Notes: generated from the sequence alone by a model not told the origin. DNA of 64,000 nt from Clostridioides difficile (GCA_024919175.1 CP103804.1:186001-250000); one strand, 5' to 3'; positions 43,650-53,423 are shown, counted from the first letter of the stretch. Made by a program: numbers and translations.

Positions 43650-44840
43650 TTACAGCATCGGTGCAATAATACCAGCTACTACTATAGAAATCATACACGC
43701 CATACCACCAACTACTAGCTTAGGCATTATTTTGGACATCAAATATGATCTTTCTTCTTCTGTTTCTCCAACAGCATTGCATACCTCATTTGAAATCAAA
43801 TATGTTGTTGGGAATCCTAACATTTGGCAAAATCCTACACCAAAAGCAAGAGGTTTAGAACCAATAATTTTCCATCCAGGTAATACCTTCATTGTAATAA
43901 ATATACCAATAATAGAAACTGCAAACATACCTACAATTGGTACAAAAAGACTAACTAAATCTGTCAAAGAAACCTTAGCTAAAGAAGGAATAACTGCTGC
44001 AAACACAACCATGTTGATAAACCCCTTTATTTTTCCTTTTTCCAGAATATCTTTTGGTACAATACCAATACGTGTTACAAGAACACCAACAACAAGACAT
44101 ACAATTGAATAATTCACATGAATAATCTCTGAAAGCTCATATCCTAGATAAGAGAATATAGCTATAAAAAATATACAAACATTTGTAGAATAATATTTAT
44201 CATATTTTTCACAGAAAGCCTGTTTTACTTTTGTTGCTGTACCTTCTGTTTCTTTATTACTATCACTCACATTTGCTAAATCAATTCCCTTTCCCTTTGC
44301 TTCATGATATTCTATTAAAAGACGGTTAGCTTCCTGTAGCGCCGCTCTAGAGGCAATTGGTGTACCAACAAATTTTTGAATTGCAAATACAACTGTTGCT
44401 GTTGCTGCTGCAAGTGTCAATCCTTTTTCTAACGCTGCCTGCGTCATAATAGTGGTAGCAGGTAAAGCCCCATTTATAACTGGTATACTTGTCAATACTG
44501 TTGCTTTTCCAAATATAGGAATACACAATGAAACACAAATGATAACTGCCAGAATTCCAAGCCATGCTGTCAATACAGTTCTCCATTCGTCTATAAACTG
44601 TTTGACATTCAACATTGTTCCCATACTAAACATAATCATTGGAACACTCCAACTTGCTGCTGCAGTCATACCTGCTTTTTCAATAATATCTGCTGGTATC
44701 ACTTTTGTAACAAAGAAAATCAAAAATAAAAGTAATGTGACAAATACAGCAGAAACTTTTGCTTTTGTTTTACTTGCAATTAAATCTCCAATAGCAAATA
44801 AAACTAATACAACACTAAACCATAATAACATTTCACTCAT
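43650..44840 (-). CDS. Polytopic membrane transporter, probable partner of the S9 peptidases
   Basis: 396 residues with about ten to twelve membrane segments, e.g. MLLWFSVVLVLFAIGDLIA, VSAVFVTLLLFLIFFVT, LTAWLGILAVIICVSLCI, FINMVVFAAVIPSLAKV. The central ALPATTIMTQAALEKG and a Gly/Pro-rich repeat-like arrangement suggest a secondary transporter of the ion-coupled carboxylate or amino acid type, but I do not recognise the family. It starts 15 bases after the second peptidase and ends the operon, so import of peptides, amino acids or a related substrate is a reasonable guess. Confidence 0.8.
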   Translation of the reverse strand: MSEMLLWFSVVLVLFAIGDLIASKTKAKVSAVFVTLLLFLIFFVTKVIPADIIEKAGMTAAASWSVPMIMFSMGTMLNVKQFIDEWRTVLTAWLGILAVIICVSLCIPIFGKATVLTSIPVINGALPATTIMTQAALEKGLTLAAATATVVFAIQKFVGTPIASRAALQEANRLLIEYHEAKGKGIDLANVSDSNKETEGTATKVKQAFCEKYDKYYSTNVCIFFIAIFSYLGYELSEIIHVNYSIVCLVVGVLVTRIGIVPKDILEKGKIKGFINMVVFAAVIPSLAKVSLTDLVSLFVPIVGMFAVSIIGIFITMKVLPGWKIIGSKPLAFGVGFCQMLGFPTTYLISNEVCNAVGETEEERSYLMSKIMPKLVVGGMACMISIVVAGIIAPML

Positions 44841-44855
44841 AGAATAACCCCCTTA

Positions 44856-46811
44856 TTATAAATATCTTTCAAACCAATCTACAATGGCATCAGCACGTAC
44901 AATTCTATTAGATGGTCTGCCATTTCTAGACAGTCCATGCGTATCTCCATGGAATAAATACATTTCGGTATCTACACCAAGCTGTTTTAATGCTGTAAAC
45001 ATTTGAAAAGTATCTCCCATAAAACATCTATAATCTCTATCGCTATGTAAGAACAAAGTTGGTGTTTTAACATTTTTTACATATTTAATAGGCGAATGGT
45101 TCCAAAGAACTTCCTCATGATTCCAAGGTGTCTTATCACCACAAGTTTGCTTCATAATTCTATCACCAAAGTCAATAATCAAAGACGCTGTAACTAAGTT
45201 ACTAATACCTCTTTGAGAAGCAACTGCTTTAAAACGGTCTGTATGTCCAATTATCCAGTTTGCCATATAACCACCGTAACTTCCCCCTGTCACACCTAGG
45301 CGGTCTGCATCAATACCAGGATATTTTTCAATACAGGTATCTACAAATTCCATGAGATGCTCATAGTCAACATAGCCCCATCTTTCTACCATCTCCAAGA
45401 ATTTTTCACCATATCCATCACCTCCATGAGGATTACAGTAAATAACATACATCCCCTTTGACGCTACACACTGTTTTAAATGTGTAAACATATAACCATA
45501 TGCCCATTTAGGTCCACCATGAATAAATAATACGGCTGGATATTTTTCATCTTTTTTAATATCTACAGGTGGTATTACAAAACCATCTACTTCTTCTCCA
45601 TTTTTCGCCTTAAATGTTAATTTTTCAGGTAAAGACACTTTATGACTATCTAAGTATGGTTTAGAAAAAGTAGTCATTTTTATCATTTCTCCTGTTGTCA
45701 TATCAATACTATATATTTCTGCTAACTCATAGTCTTTCAACATAACTACATACATTGTGTTGTCATAAACATCAAAAGAGGTAAAAGCATCTACTTTTGT
45801 AATAATGCGTATATTACCTGTTGTTGTGTCAAATTCATTAAACTCTGTCATAGTCCTGCAAATTCTTGCACCAATAAATTTATCTCCTATAACCTTATTA
45901 CTACGCCCACCACCATATACAGCATCTACATCCAATAATGTGGCATACATACCATCTGGACTTGCAATCATATTCATTTCTCCATTATCCAAGTCAAGCA
46001 TAAATATATCATGGTTCTGTGTAATAGAACGGTCTAATGTAGAAGCCTGTAACATTACTTTATTTTCACCAATATATTTAGCTAAACTAATTTGATACTT
46101 TCCCTGTGGAACAAGTTCTTTTGTTTCTCCCGTTTCTAAATGGTACTCCCAAAGACCAGAAAAAGGTGTTGCGTAATCTTCATAAATCTGACCAATATAT
46201 AAAATTCTTTTTTTATCAGAAGAAACATCTAAACTTGATACTTCACAATATTTTGGTGTAATAGCTTTTGTTTCATTTTTTCCTTCTTGATACAATTCTA
46301 ATGTAACACGTCTTCTTTGAGAAAAACTTTCTCCATCTCTTATAAAAGGTTTATCTGTAAATGTCCAATAGTCTATACCTTCTACTGCTCTATCTACTTC
46401 AGATTTTTTGACATCTGTTGGATTTTTTGTCATCAATAACCACAATTTATTTCCCAGTGATGCAGGTAGACCACAGGCTTTTGGAATAGAAAATACTTTT
46501 TTTGCTTCTCCTCCTTGTATAGAAATAGTGTAAAAATCTGTTGTACCTGTTTTTGGTTTATCTCTTTTTGAAGTAAAAAATAATTCTGTATTAGAAATCC
46601 AGCTAAATGCTGTTACATCTTTTGTTTGAGTCAAATGTATTTGTTTCTTTGTTTTTGTTTCCATAACATATAAGTCATGTTCATAACAATCTTTTTCCTC
46701 ATTGATATTTGATATAATATAAGCAATATAATTTCCATCAGGGGAACAAGAAATATCATGAGGAAATAAATATTCGAAAATATCTGAACTTTCAACTTTT
46801 AGTTTTTCCAT
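44856..46811 (-). CDS. S9-family serine peptidase (acylaminoacyl/dipeptidyl type), second copy
   Basis: 651 residues: an N-terminal seven-bladed beta-propeller (about 1-390) that limits entry to oligopeptides, then an alpha/beta hydrolase. The catalytic Ser is in GVTGGSYGGYMANW, the Asp in LFLHSDRDYRC and the His in LFHGDTHGLSRNGRP. FIHGGPKWAYGYMF forms the oxyanion region. No signal peptide, so it acts in the cytoplasm on imported peptides. It lies 18 bases after a paralogue and 15 before a transporter. Confidence 0.94.
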   Translation of the reverse strand: MEKLKVESSDIFEYLFPHDISCSPDGNYIAYIISNINEEKDCYEHDLYVMETKTKKQIHLTQTKDVTAFSWISNTELFFTSKRDKPKTGTTDFYTISIQGGEAKKVFSIPKACGLPASLGNKLWLLMTKNPTDVKKSEVDRAVEGIDYWTFTDKPFIRDGESFSQRRRVTLELYQEGKNETKAITPKYCEVSSLDVSSDKKRILYIGQIYEDYATPFSGLWEYHLETGETKELVPQGKYQISLAKYIGENKVMLQASTLDRSITQNHDIFMLDLDNGEMNMIASPDGMYATLLDVDAVYGGGRSNKVIGDKFIGARICRTMTEFNEFDTTTGNIRIITKVDAFTSFDVYDNTMYVVMLKDYELAEIYSIDMTTGEMIKMTTFSKPYLDSHKVSLPEKLTFKAKNGEEVDGFVIPPVDIKKDEKYPAVLFIHGGPKWAYGYMFTHLKQCVASKGMYVIYCNPHGGDGYGEKFLEMVERWGYVDYEHLMEFVDTCIEKYPGIDADRLGVTGGSYGGYMANWIIGHTDRFKAVASQRGISNLVTASLIIDFGDRIMKQTCGDKTPWNHEEVLWNHSPIKYVKNVKTPTLFLHSDRDYRCFMGDTFQMFTALKQLGVDTEMYLFHGDTHGLSRNGRPSNRIVRADAIVDWFERYL

Positions 46812-46829
46812 TTTTATATTCTCCTCTCT

Positions 46830-48830
46830 TTACTGCTCTTTTTTAACATATATTGAAAACCACTTTAACATTTCTACAAATCTTTGTAGTTTTTGTTTTG
46901 GTCTACCAGAACGTGATAACTCATGATTTTCTCCTGCAAAAAGACAAAGTTTTGTAGGACATCCATGAATTTTTAATGCAGAAAACATCTGGAATGCCTC
47001 TTGCATATAGCAGCGATAATCTTTTTCGCCATGCAAGAATAAAGTTGGAGTAACACATTTATCAGCGTAGGCAAGAGGAGATTGTTTCCATTGAAGCTCA
47101 TGATTTTCCATGTGTGAAGCTCCTGTTTGTCCTTTGCAAAAATAATAACCAATATCTGTTGTACCCTCCATACCACTCCAGTTTGCAATAGAACGCTGAG
47201 CACAAGCGGCAGCAAAACGATTTGTATGACCAATTATCCAGTTGGTCATAAATCCACCATAGCTTCCACCTTCTACAGCCAATTTTGTTTCATCAATATC
47301 AGGATATTTTTCAAGTACAGTGTCTGTAAACTCCATAAAATCTGTGTAATCAATATCTCCAAACTGTTTTCTAATATCAGCAAAGTCATTGCCTCGACCT
47401 TCAGAACCTCTCGGATTACAGAAGAAGACAAAATATCCTGAACTTGTAAATACCTGTATTTCATGCATAAAATATGGTCCATATGTCAATCTTGGTCCAC
47501 CGTGAATTGCCAATATAGCTGGATATTTTTTTCCTACTTCATAATCTACTGGTTTAAATACATATCCTTGTATTTCCCAATTAGAACTTCCTTTCGATTC
47601 TATATATTCTGGTTCAGAAATTTTATACTCTTGTAGAATATGTTCATTCAAATATGTTTTCTGGCAGAACGTTTCATTTTCTATTGTATAAACTTCAGGT
47701 AATTGATTTCCTGTACAAGCCACACATACAATATTGCCATCTTTCACATCAATAAAATCAACAGAACCTGTTTTTGTAACTTTTTCCTGTTTTCCTGTTG
47801 GAATATGTATTCTTTCAATAATACAGTCCATATTTACTGTAGAAGTATAATAAATATATTCACCATCTACTTTTGTTGTCTGGCCTGTACCTACTTTAAT
47901 ATCAGATGTTATTGTATTTCCTATACAATGATGTTGATGTTCTGAAAGAAATTTCATTTCTTTTGTATCAATATCAATAGTATAAAAATCCCCATTTTCA
48001 CCATTACCATAAGACAAAGCATCTGTTAAATTTAATACTGCCTTATTCTCATATAGTTCAAAACCTTTTATGATATAATTATCTTTCTCTAATATACAAA
48101 CATTCGTATTGTTTTTAGTATCAAATACGTAAACACCATTTTTTAAACCTTTTATATTTTCAAATTCCTGTCCCACATATAATATTTTGCCATCATTTAT
48201 TTTCATACCTACCACATTAAACATTGGAGCTGTAATTGGATTTAATTCCTTTGTATTATTGTTGTATAAGTATAGACGTTTTCTTTTCCTACTAATATAT
48301 CCTTCACCATTGACAGCATAAGGAATTTCCTTAAAGTGTTCATATTGTCTTTTATTATAAGCATTTATTTTTTTCTGTTGTTCTTCTTCTGACAATCCTT
48401 CCACAATAGGTTGGTCATTATCATAAGAATCAACAACTGTATACAAACCTTTTCCTATAGGGTTCAATTTCCCACCTTTGATTGGTAATCTAAAAAGTTC
48501 TTCTGCTTCTCCACCATGTAAAGATAAAGCATAATAACTCATACATTGCTTGCCCTTTTTAATATCTTCTTTTACTTTTTCATTTCTCAAAGCAGGGAAC
48601 AAAATCGTATTTTCATCTTCCCAAGCGTATGCTCCTACAGAATCTATAGAAGTTATTTGTTTCAATTCTCCACTTTTATTGTCTAATACATAAAGTTGAC
48701 TTGTATAACCATTTCCTTTGATATCAGCTTTCTTTACAACAAAGGCTGTATATCCTCCATCTGGAGATAATTGACAGTCACTGATAAACTTAAATTCCAA
48801 AAATGTTTCACTTGTAAATAACTTTTTCAT
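46830..48830 (-). CDS. S9-family serine peptidase (acylaminoacyl/dipeptidyl type), first copy
   Basis: 666 residues from the ATG at 48830, where the propeller begins (FKFISDCQLSPDGGYTAFVV); the open frame extends upstream only through a TTG. Same layout as its neighbour: propeller, then hydrolase with GGSYGGFMTNWIIG (Ser), LFLHGEKDYRCYM (Asp), LFAGENHELSRSGRP (His) and AIHGGPRLTYGPYF. The two paralogues share the catalytic framework but differ in the propeller, suggesting different peptide preferences. First enzyme gene after the GntR regulator. Confidence 0.93.
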   Translation of the reverse strand: MKKLFTSETFLEFKFISDCQLSPDGGYTAFVVKKADIKGNGYTSQLYVLDNKSGELKQITSIDSVGAYAWEDENTILFPALRNEKVKEDIKKGKQCMSYYALSLHGGEAEELFRLPIKGGKLNPIGKGLYTVVDSYDNDQPIVEGLSEEEQQKKINAYNKRQYEHFKEIPYAVNGEGYISRKRKRLYLYNNNTKELNPITAPMFNVVGMKINDGKILYVGQEFENIKGLKNGVYVFDTKNNTNVCILEKDNYIIKGFELYENKAVLNLTDALSYGNGENGDFYTIDIDTKEMKFLSEHQHHCIGNTITSDIKVGTGQTTKVDGEYIYYTSTVNMDCIIERIHIPTGKQEKVTKTGSVDFIDVKDGNIVCVACTGNQLPEVYTIENETFCQKTYLNEHILQEYKISEPEYIESKGSSNWEIQGYVFKPVDYEVGKKYPAILAIHGGPRLTYGPYFMHEIQVFTSSGYFVFFCNPRGSEGRGNDFADIRKQFGDIDYTDFMEFTDTVLEKYPDIDETKLAVEGGSYGGFMTNWIIGHTNRFAAACAQRSIANWSGMEGTTDIGYYFCKGQTGASHMENHELQWKQSPLAYADKCVTPTLFLHGEKDYRCYMQEAFQMFSALKIHGCPTKLCLFAGENHELSRSGRPKQKLQRFVEMLKWFSIYVKKEQ

Positions 48831-48893
48831 AGTATTTTCTATCCTTTCTGTAATAATTTTATTCAAAGTTCTTATCACCTCTTTCAAATTTTT

Positions 48894-48912
48894 ATAAAAA
48901 ATTTAAAATTTT
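48894..48912 (-). promoter_or_regulatory. Copy of an AT-rich 19-mer, candidate GntR operator
   Basis: On the minus strand AAAATTTTAAATTTTTTAT, identical to a copy at 49831-49849 (plus strand) in front of the GntR gene. It lies 64 bases before the first peptidase ATG. Low complexity makes chance similarity possible. Confidence 0.4.
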
Positions 48913-48953
48913 AAATTTAAAATAAAAAATTTTTTACAAAAGGTTAATTTTTT

Positions 48954-48973
48954 AGGAAGCCATATGGCTTCCT
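48954..48973. repeat. Perfect 20-bp palindrome
   Basis: AGGAAGCCATATGGCTTCCT, between the GntR stop (49000) and the first peptidase. It could form an 8-bp hairpin but is not followed by a T run on either strand, so it is either a weak attenuator or a protein site. Confidence 0.5.
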
Positions 48974-48999
48974 GTACTATATAGGAATCTTAAAGTCTC

Positions 49000-49650
49000 T
49001 TACTCATCTTCACAAAAGCGTTTAATAGTTCCTTGTATATGATTTCTTAATTTCTCAACTGCTTTTTTTGTATCTCTCTTTTCAATGTATTTCAATATTT
49101 CAAAATGGTCTTGCACTGTTCCCTCATAATTACGATTTTTTAATGGTCGTATTAAATAATTTACCACTATAAATCTTCCTTGTATACCAACATAGACATC
49201 TTTTAAAATTTTATTATTTGCACCTTCAACAATGGCTTTATGTAGTTTCAAGTCTGTAAGAGCAAGTTCTACAGATTTTCCTTGTTGGTAAAATATTTCG
49301 CATTTATCAGAATATTTTTTTATTGTATCTAGCTTTTGTTGGAAAATCTCTTCTTCTTCTTGCATCATTTTTTCTAAGGCATATGTTTCAATCAATGTCC
49401 TTGTTTCACAAACTTGTTTTACCATATCATATTCATACTCTGGTACATACACTTTACCATTTGTCATAATAGTAAGTACACCATCTTTATTTAACATTTT
49501 TACTGCCTGCACGACTGGTGTTCGGCTAACTTCAAACTTCTCACAAAGGTCATTAAGTAAAATTTTCTGACCTACAGAATATTCACCACGTATAAGACTT
49601 TCAATAATCTTATGATATAAAATTTCATCTAAATTTGACTTTACTTTCAA
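49000..49650 (-). CDS. GntR-family regulator, FCD subfamily
   Basis: 216 residues from a TTG at 49650 preceded by AAGGTG; a GTG nine bases upstream is the alternative. N-terminal winged helix (IIESLIRGEYSVGQKILLNDLCEKFEVSRTPVVQAVKMLNKDGVL) and an all-helical FCD effector domain (residues about 80-210, with ETRTLIETYALEKM and a metal-site-like DLKLHKAI). FCD members bind small acids and similar metabolites. The two S9 peptidase genes and the transporter follow on the same strand, so it is the likely local regulator. Confidence 0.9.
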   Translation of the reverse strand: MKVKSNLDEILYHKIIESLIRGEYSVGQKILLNDLCEKFEVSRTPVVQAVKMLNKDGVLTIMTNGKVYVPEYEYDMVKQVCETRTLIETYALEKMMQEEEEIFQQKLDTIKKYSDKCEIFYQQGKSVELALTDLKLHKAIVEGANNKILKDVYVGIQGRFIVVNYLIRPLKNRNYEGTVQDHFEILKYIEKRDTKKAVEKLRNHIQGTIKRFCEDE

Positions 49651-49830
49651 TACTATCACCTTATTTCTATACTATCAATTTATTTATATTATTTTGTTAT
49701 AATATAATAAAAACATAAACTATAAGACATTATTAGACAGATTAAATTATAAAAATTTACTGTATCATAACAACTGAAATAATATATTACAAAAAGTATA
49801 GCATTTCTTCCTTTTTTTTGCAATAAATAA

Positions 49831-49849
49831 AAAATTTTAAATTTTTTAT
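49831..49849 (+). promoter_or_regulatory. Copy of an AT-rich 19-mer upstream of the gntR-type gene
   Basis: AAAATTTTAAATTTTTTAT, identical to the 19-mer in front of the first peptidase gene. It lies 180 bases from the regulator start, between the terminator of the neighbouring gene and the regulator. The rest of 49651-49901 is A+T-rich spacer without other signals I can support. Confidence 0.4.
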
Positions 49850-49901
49850 TTTTTTAGTATTCATAATTTGACATATAATCATTTTTACCAATCGTATCTA
49901 C

Positions 49902-49952
49902 TAAAAAGGCTGTAAATAAATTTGTTTTTACACAGATTTACTTACAGCCTTA
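49902..49952 (-). terminator. Terminator of the ketopantoate-reductase-like gene
   Basis: Minus-strand AAGGCTGTAAGTAAAT pairs with ATTTATTTACAGCCTT around a loop of about 15 bases, followed by TTTTAG. Confidence 0.85.
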
Positions 49953-49971
49953 ATTTTTTTCTAAAATTTTT

Positions 49972-50898
49972 CTAAAATCTACTTTCAATTACTTTTATCA
50001 TATAAAAAAAAGTCTGATTTACAGGAGTAGGTATGTTATACTTTCTTCCAAGCTCACAAATATTCTTAGAAAACATGTCTACTTCTGTAAGTCTATGAGC
50101 CTCTACATCCTGGAGCATTGATGTTCTACCTTCTCTTGAATGTTCTAGTATTCTATGTAAGGAGTTTTCTACATCTTCTTCTGTAAGACATATACCTTTT
50201 ACTTGAGCTATATCAACTACTTCCCTCATTGCAGATTTTGCTAACTCTCTTAGATATTTAGAATCTTGAAATACTCCATAAGGAGCACCAAGTATAGCTG
50301 AAGTGTGATTTACCCCAATATTAACCATGTATTTCCACCACATATCTCGTTGAATATTTTTTGATAATACATATTCTATATTTACACTATCAAAAACTTC
50401 AGTTATTATATCTGTTTTCCTGTCTTCACTATTATCTTTATTTCCAAATACAATTATTCCATTAGTAGTATGTATAATATTATTATTAATTTTCTTAGCA
50501 TCTATATTGGTAACATATGAATATACCATTTTTTCTATTCCAAATCTTTCTCCTATTATCTCTTCACTATCAACTCCATTTAATAAAGACATTATTACTG
50601 TATTTTTTCCAACTAATCCATCTAACTCTTCTATATTTTCTTTTAGGTTATTGTATTTTAAACCTATAATTATAAAATCAGCTTCTTGTTTATACTCATC
50701 TTTAGTTATATAATCAAAGTCATATCTTTTCCCATTTATTATAAAACCATCTTCTAAATATCTTTTCTTTCTTTCCTTATCACAAAGAATTTTAAAATCA
50801 TATTTAGAATTTAAAAATTGTTCTGCAAAGGTAGCTCCAACAGCACCAACTCCAAAAAATACAACCTTTTTTTGATTTTTCTCTAATTGATTACTCAT
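49972..50898 (-). CDS. 2-dehydropantoate 2-reductase-like protein (ApbA/PanE family)
   Basis: 308 residues. Rossmann motif VVFFGVGAVGATFAEQF at residues 12-28 and the FIIIGLKYNNLKENIEEL segment are typical of ApbA/PanE; the C-terminal helical domain has RDMWWKYMVNIGVNHTSAILGAPYG and EDVENSLHRI. True PanE makes pantoate for coenzyme A, but many members act on other 2-keto acids, and no panB or panC is nearby. Monocistronic, between terminators. Confidence 0.85.
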   Translation of the reverse strand: MSNQLEKNQKKVVFFGVGAVGATFAEQFLNSKYDFKILCDKERKKRYLEDGFIINGKRYDFDYITKDEYKQEADFIIIGLKYNNLKENIEELDGLVGKNTVIMSLLNGVDSEEIIGERFGIEKMVYSYVTNIDAKKINNNIIHTTNGIIVFGNKDNSEDRKTDIITEVFDSVNIEYVLSKNIQRDMWWKYMVNIGVNHTSAILGAPYGVFQDSKYLRELAKSAMREVVDIAQVKGICLTEEDVENSLHRILEHSREGRTSMLQDVEAHRLTEVDMFSKNICELGRKYNIPTPVNQTFFYMIKVIESRF

Positions 50899-50987
50899 AC
50901 CAAAACCCTCCTCAATGTATATAATAAATTTTATCTTATACTTATATTGTACTGCTACTATTGATTGTTTTGTAAATATATTTTTAA

Positions 50988-51030
50988 CAGAAAACAGCTA
51001 GCTTTTTAAATGAAAGCTAGCTGTTTTTTA
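50988..51030. terminator. Terminator of the pyr operon
   Basis: AAACAGCTAGCTTT pairs with AAAGCTAGCTGTTT around a seven-base loop. On the minus strand it is followed by TTTTC and serves pyrE, 85 bases upstream; on the plus strand the T run is longer, so it could work both ways. Confidence 0.75.
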
Positions 51031-51115
51031 TCTCTTATTTATATATTTAAATTGATATTTTTTAGTCATAAAATTTGTATTTACTCAAATAATGTTAAAT
51101 CTAATTAATTAGTTA

Positions 51116-51700
51116 TTACATTCCTAATTCTTTAAATTCTCTACTCCCAGGTTTAACAACTGGTAATTTTCCTTCTTTACATAAAGGACATTCATCAGCT
51201 TCATAAACTTGAATATCAAGTTTTACTGCACTATATATAGGCATACCTATATCATGATTAGTTCTATCAGCTATACAAGCAACACCTATAACTTCCCCAC
51301 CTAATGCTTCTAATACTCTTTTTGTTTCCATAGTTGACTTACCAGTAGTAACAACATCTTCAGCAATTATTATCTTTGCACCTTTTTTAACTTCAAACCC
51401 TCTTCTTAACTCCATTGTATTATCTTTTCTCTCAGTGAATATAGCTTCTTTTCCTAATTGTCTTCCTAACTCATAAGAAACTACTACTCCACCCATAGCT
51501 GGCCCAACAACTAAGTCTATACCTAAATCTTTTATTTGTTCAACAACTGTATTTAATACTTCAGCTGCATACTCTGGAAATCTTAATAACTTTGCACATT
51601 GCACATATCTGTTACTGTGCTTTCCTGAAGATAATAGGAAATGCCCCTCTAATAATGCATCGCTTTTCTTTAATATATCTACTACGTCTACTTTACTCAT
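51116..51700 (-). CDS. pyrE: Orotate phosphoribosyltransferase
   Basis: Adds ribose phosphate from PRPP to orotate. 194 residues with GHFLLSSGKHSNRYVQCAKLL, VVGPAMGGVVVSYELGRQLG and the PRPP loop IIIAEDVVTTGKSTMETKRVLE. The C-terminal CPLCKEGKLP with two Cys is seen in some clostridial PyrE. Last gene of pyrBKDE, 95 bases after pyrD. Confidence 0.96.
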   Translation of the reverse strand: MSKVDVVDILKKSDALLEGHFLLSSGKHSNRYVQCAKLLRFPEYAAEVLNTVVEQIKDLGIDLVVGPAMGGVVVSYELGRQLGKEAIFTERKDNTMELRRGFEVKKGAKIIIAEDVVTTGKSTMETKRVLEALGGEVIGVACIADRTNHDIGMPIYSAVKLDIQVYEADECPLCKEGKLPVVKPGSREFKELGM

Positions 51701-51795
51701 ATTATTTTTTCCTCCATATTAATGTTATAAAATTATATTTATTTTAATTTATATTATTTGCTTTAGTTATACTTATTCATCATACCTATACTAGC

Positions 51796-52698
51796 TTATA
51801 TAATTCCTCTTATTTCCTCTAAATTCTTTATTCCTTCTCTATCCATAAATTCATTGATTCCATCTATTATTTCAATACCAATTTTAGGATTCATGAAATT
51901 TACAGTTCCAACTTGAATACAAGTAGCTCCTGCCATTATAAACTCTATAGCATCTGTAGCTTTAGTTATTCCACCCATTCCCATTACTGGTATATTTACA
52001 TTTTTACAAACTTCATGTACCATTCTAAGAGCTATAGGCTTTATAGCTGGTCCAGATAATCCAGCATATACATTCTCAAATATTGGCTTTCTATTTTTTA
52101 TATCAATCGCCATTGCTTTAAAAGTATTTACTAAAGATACCCCATTAGCACCTTCTTCTTCACAAACTTTTGCCATACCCACAATATCTTCAGCATTAGG
52201 CGATAATTTTATTACTAGAGGTAGTTTAGTTACGTTTCTTACCTCACGAACAACTTCTCTTGCCACTTCATTTTTTATACCAAAAGCCATTCCTCCTGCT
52301 TTGACATTTGGACAAGATATGTTTAATTCAATAATATCTATAGGCTTGTCATTTAACAGTTTAACTCCAAGTAGATAGTCTTCTAATGTTCCACCTCCAA
52401 CATTAGCAATTCTAACTAGGTCTAACTCACTAAAGAAAGGCAGTTCACTATCTATAAATCCTTGAACTCCAGGATTTTCAAGTCCAACACTGTTCATCAT
52501 ACCTGATGGTGTCTCATGAACTCTCATGCCATTATTACCAGGTTTTTTATTTAAAGTAAGACCTTTACTGCTTATACCACCAAGTTTTTGTATATCATAA
52601 ATTTCATTATATTCTCTTCCAAATCCAAAAGTCCCAGACGCCATTATTACTGGATTTTTAAAATCAATATTTCCAAATTTTACGTTTAAATTAGCCAT
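51796..52698 (-). CDS. pyrD: Dihydroorotate dehydrogenase B, catalytic subunit
   Basis: Class 1B enzyme oxidising dihydroorotate to orotate with FMN, passing electrons to NAD through PyrK. 300 residues: MASGTFGFGREYNEIYDI, MNSVGLENPGVQGFI, IELNISCPNVKAGG (catalytic Cys in SCPN) and GMGGITKATDAIEFIMAGA. It overlaps pyrK by 8 bases, the typical subunit pair. Confidence 0.97.
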   Translation of the reverse strand: MANLNVKFGNIDFKNPVIMASGTFGFGREYNEIYDIQKLGGISSKGLTLNKKPGNNGMRVHETPSGMMNSVGLENPGVQGFIDSELPFFSELDLVRIANVGGGTLEDYLLGVKLLNDKPIDIIELNISCPNVKAGGMAFGIKNEVAREVVREVRNVTKLPLVIKLSPNAEDIVGMAKVCEEEGANGVSLVNTFKAMAIDIKNRKPIFENVYAGLSGPAIKPIALRMVHEVCKNVNIPVMGMGGITKATDAIEFIMAGATCIQVGTVNFMNPKIGIEIIDGINEFMDREGIKNLEEIRGII

Positions 52699-53383
52699 TA
52701 AAAATCACGTCCTCTCCCCAAAATACTGGACCATCTTTGCAAGTTTTTTTATTTCCTTTAGTAGTCTTACATGTACATACTAAACAAGCCCCTACTCCAC
52801 ATGCCATATGATTTTCAAGTGACACCATAATTCTTGTTTTAGTACCTTCTACCATTTTAACCAATTTTTCCATCATTGGAGTTGGTCCACATGTTAATAT
52901 ATAGTCATATTTTTCTACATCAATTATGTCTGTCACAAACGTATTTCCTACTGTTGTATATACCTCATTACAAACTTCTTTATATTCATTTTCTAATATA
53001 ACATCTTCTCTAAATCCAAGATAAGCATCACAGTCTTTTATATTTTTAGCAACTAAATATAATGGTGCTACACCGATTCCACCACCTACTAGAGCTACTT
53101 TTCCATCAACCTTACTATATCCATTTCCATAAGGGCCTTCTAGCTTTATAGTATCATTTACTTTTAGATTACTAAGAATTTGAGTTCCTTCTCCTACTAC
53201 TTTATAAAGAAAAGTTATACCTTCTTCATCTATATCATGTATGCTTATAGGTCTTGAAAGTACTGGATAAGTATCCCATGCTCTTAGCATATAAAATTGC
53301 CCCATCTTACCTTCAAAAGTACCTTTTACTTTCATTTTATACATATCTTCACCTATGTATATATTTTCTAGAATTTTATACAT
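52691..53383 (-). CDS. pyrK: Dihydroorotate dehydrogenase B, electron transfer subunit
   Basis: 230 residues with an N-terminal FAD-binding beta-barrel (YPVLSRPISIHDI), an NAD domain (VALVGGGIGVAPLYLVA; CGPTPMMEKL) and a C-terminal [2Fe-2S] site with four Cys in MACGVGACLVCTCKT...KTCKDGPVF. It forms a heterotetramer with PyrD. It follows pyrB by 40 bases. Confidence 0.97.
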   Translation of the reverse strand: MYKILENIYIGEDMYKMKVKGTFEGKMGQFYMLRAWDTYPVLSRPISIHDIDEEGITFLYKVVGEGTQILSNLKVNDTIKLEGPYGNGYSKVDGKVALVGGGIGVAPLYLVAKNIKDCDAYLGFREDVILENEYKEVCNEVYTTVGNTFVTDIIDVEKYDYILTCGPTPMMEKLVKMVEGTKTRIMVSLENHMACGVGACLVCTCKTTKGNKKTCKDGPVFWGEDVIFNG

Positions 53384-53423
53384 TCCAAAATCTCCTTTAC
53401 TTTACTATTATATAATGTAACTA

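Noticed and set aside
47127..47441. Antisense open frames over the S9 peptidase genes
   Set aside because: They are shadows of strongly conserved coding sequence on the other strand and lack ribosome binding sites.
48954..48973. Terminator of the gntR-type gene
   Set aside because: The palindrome is followed by an A run on the minus strand and by GTACTATA on the plus strand, not by T.
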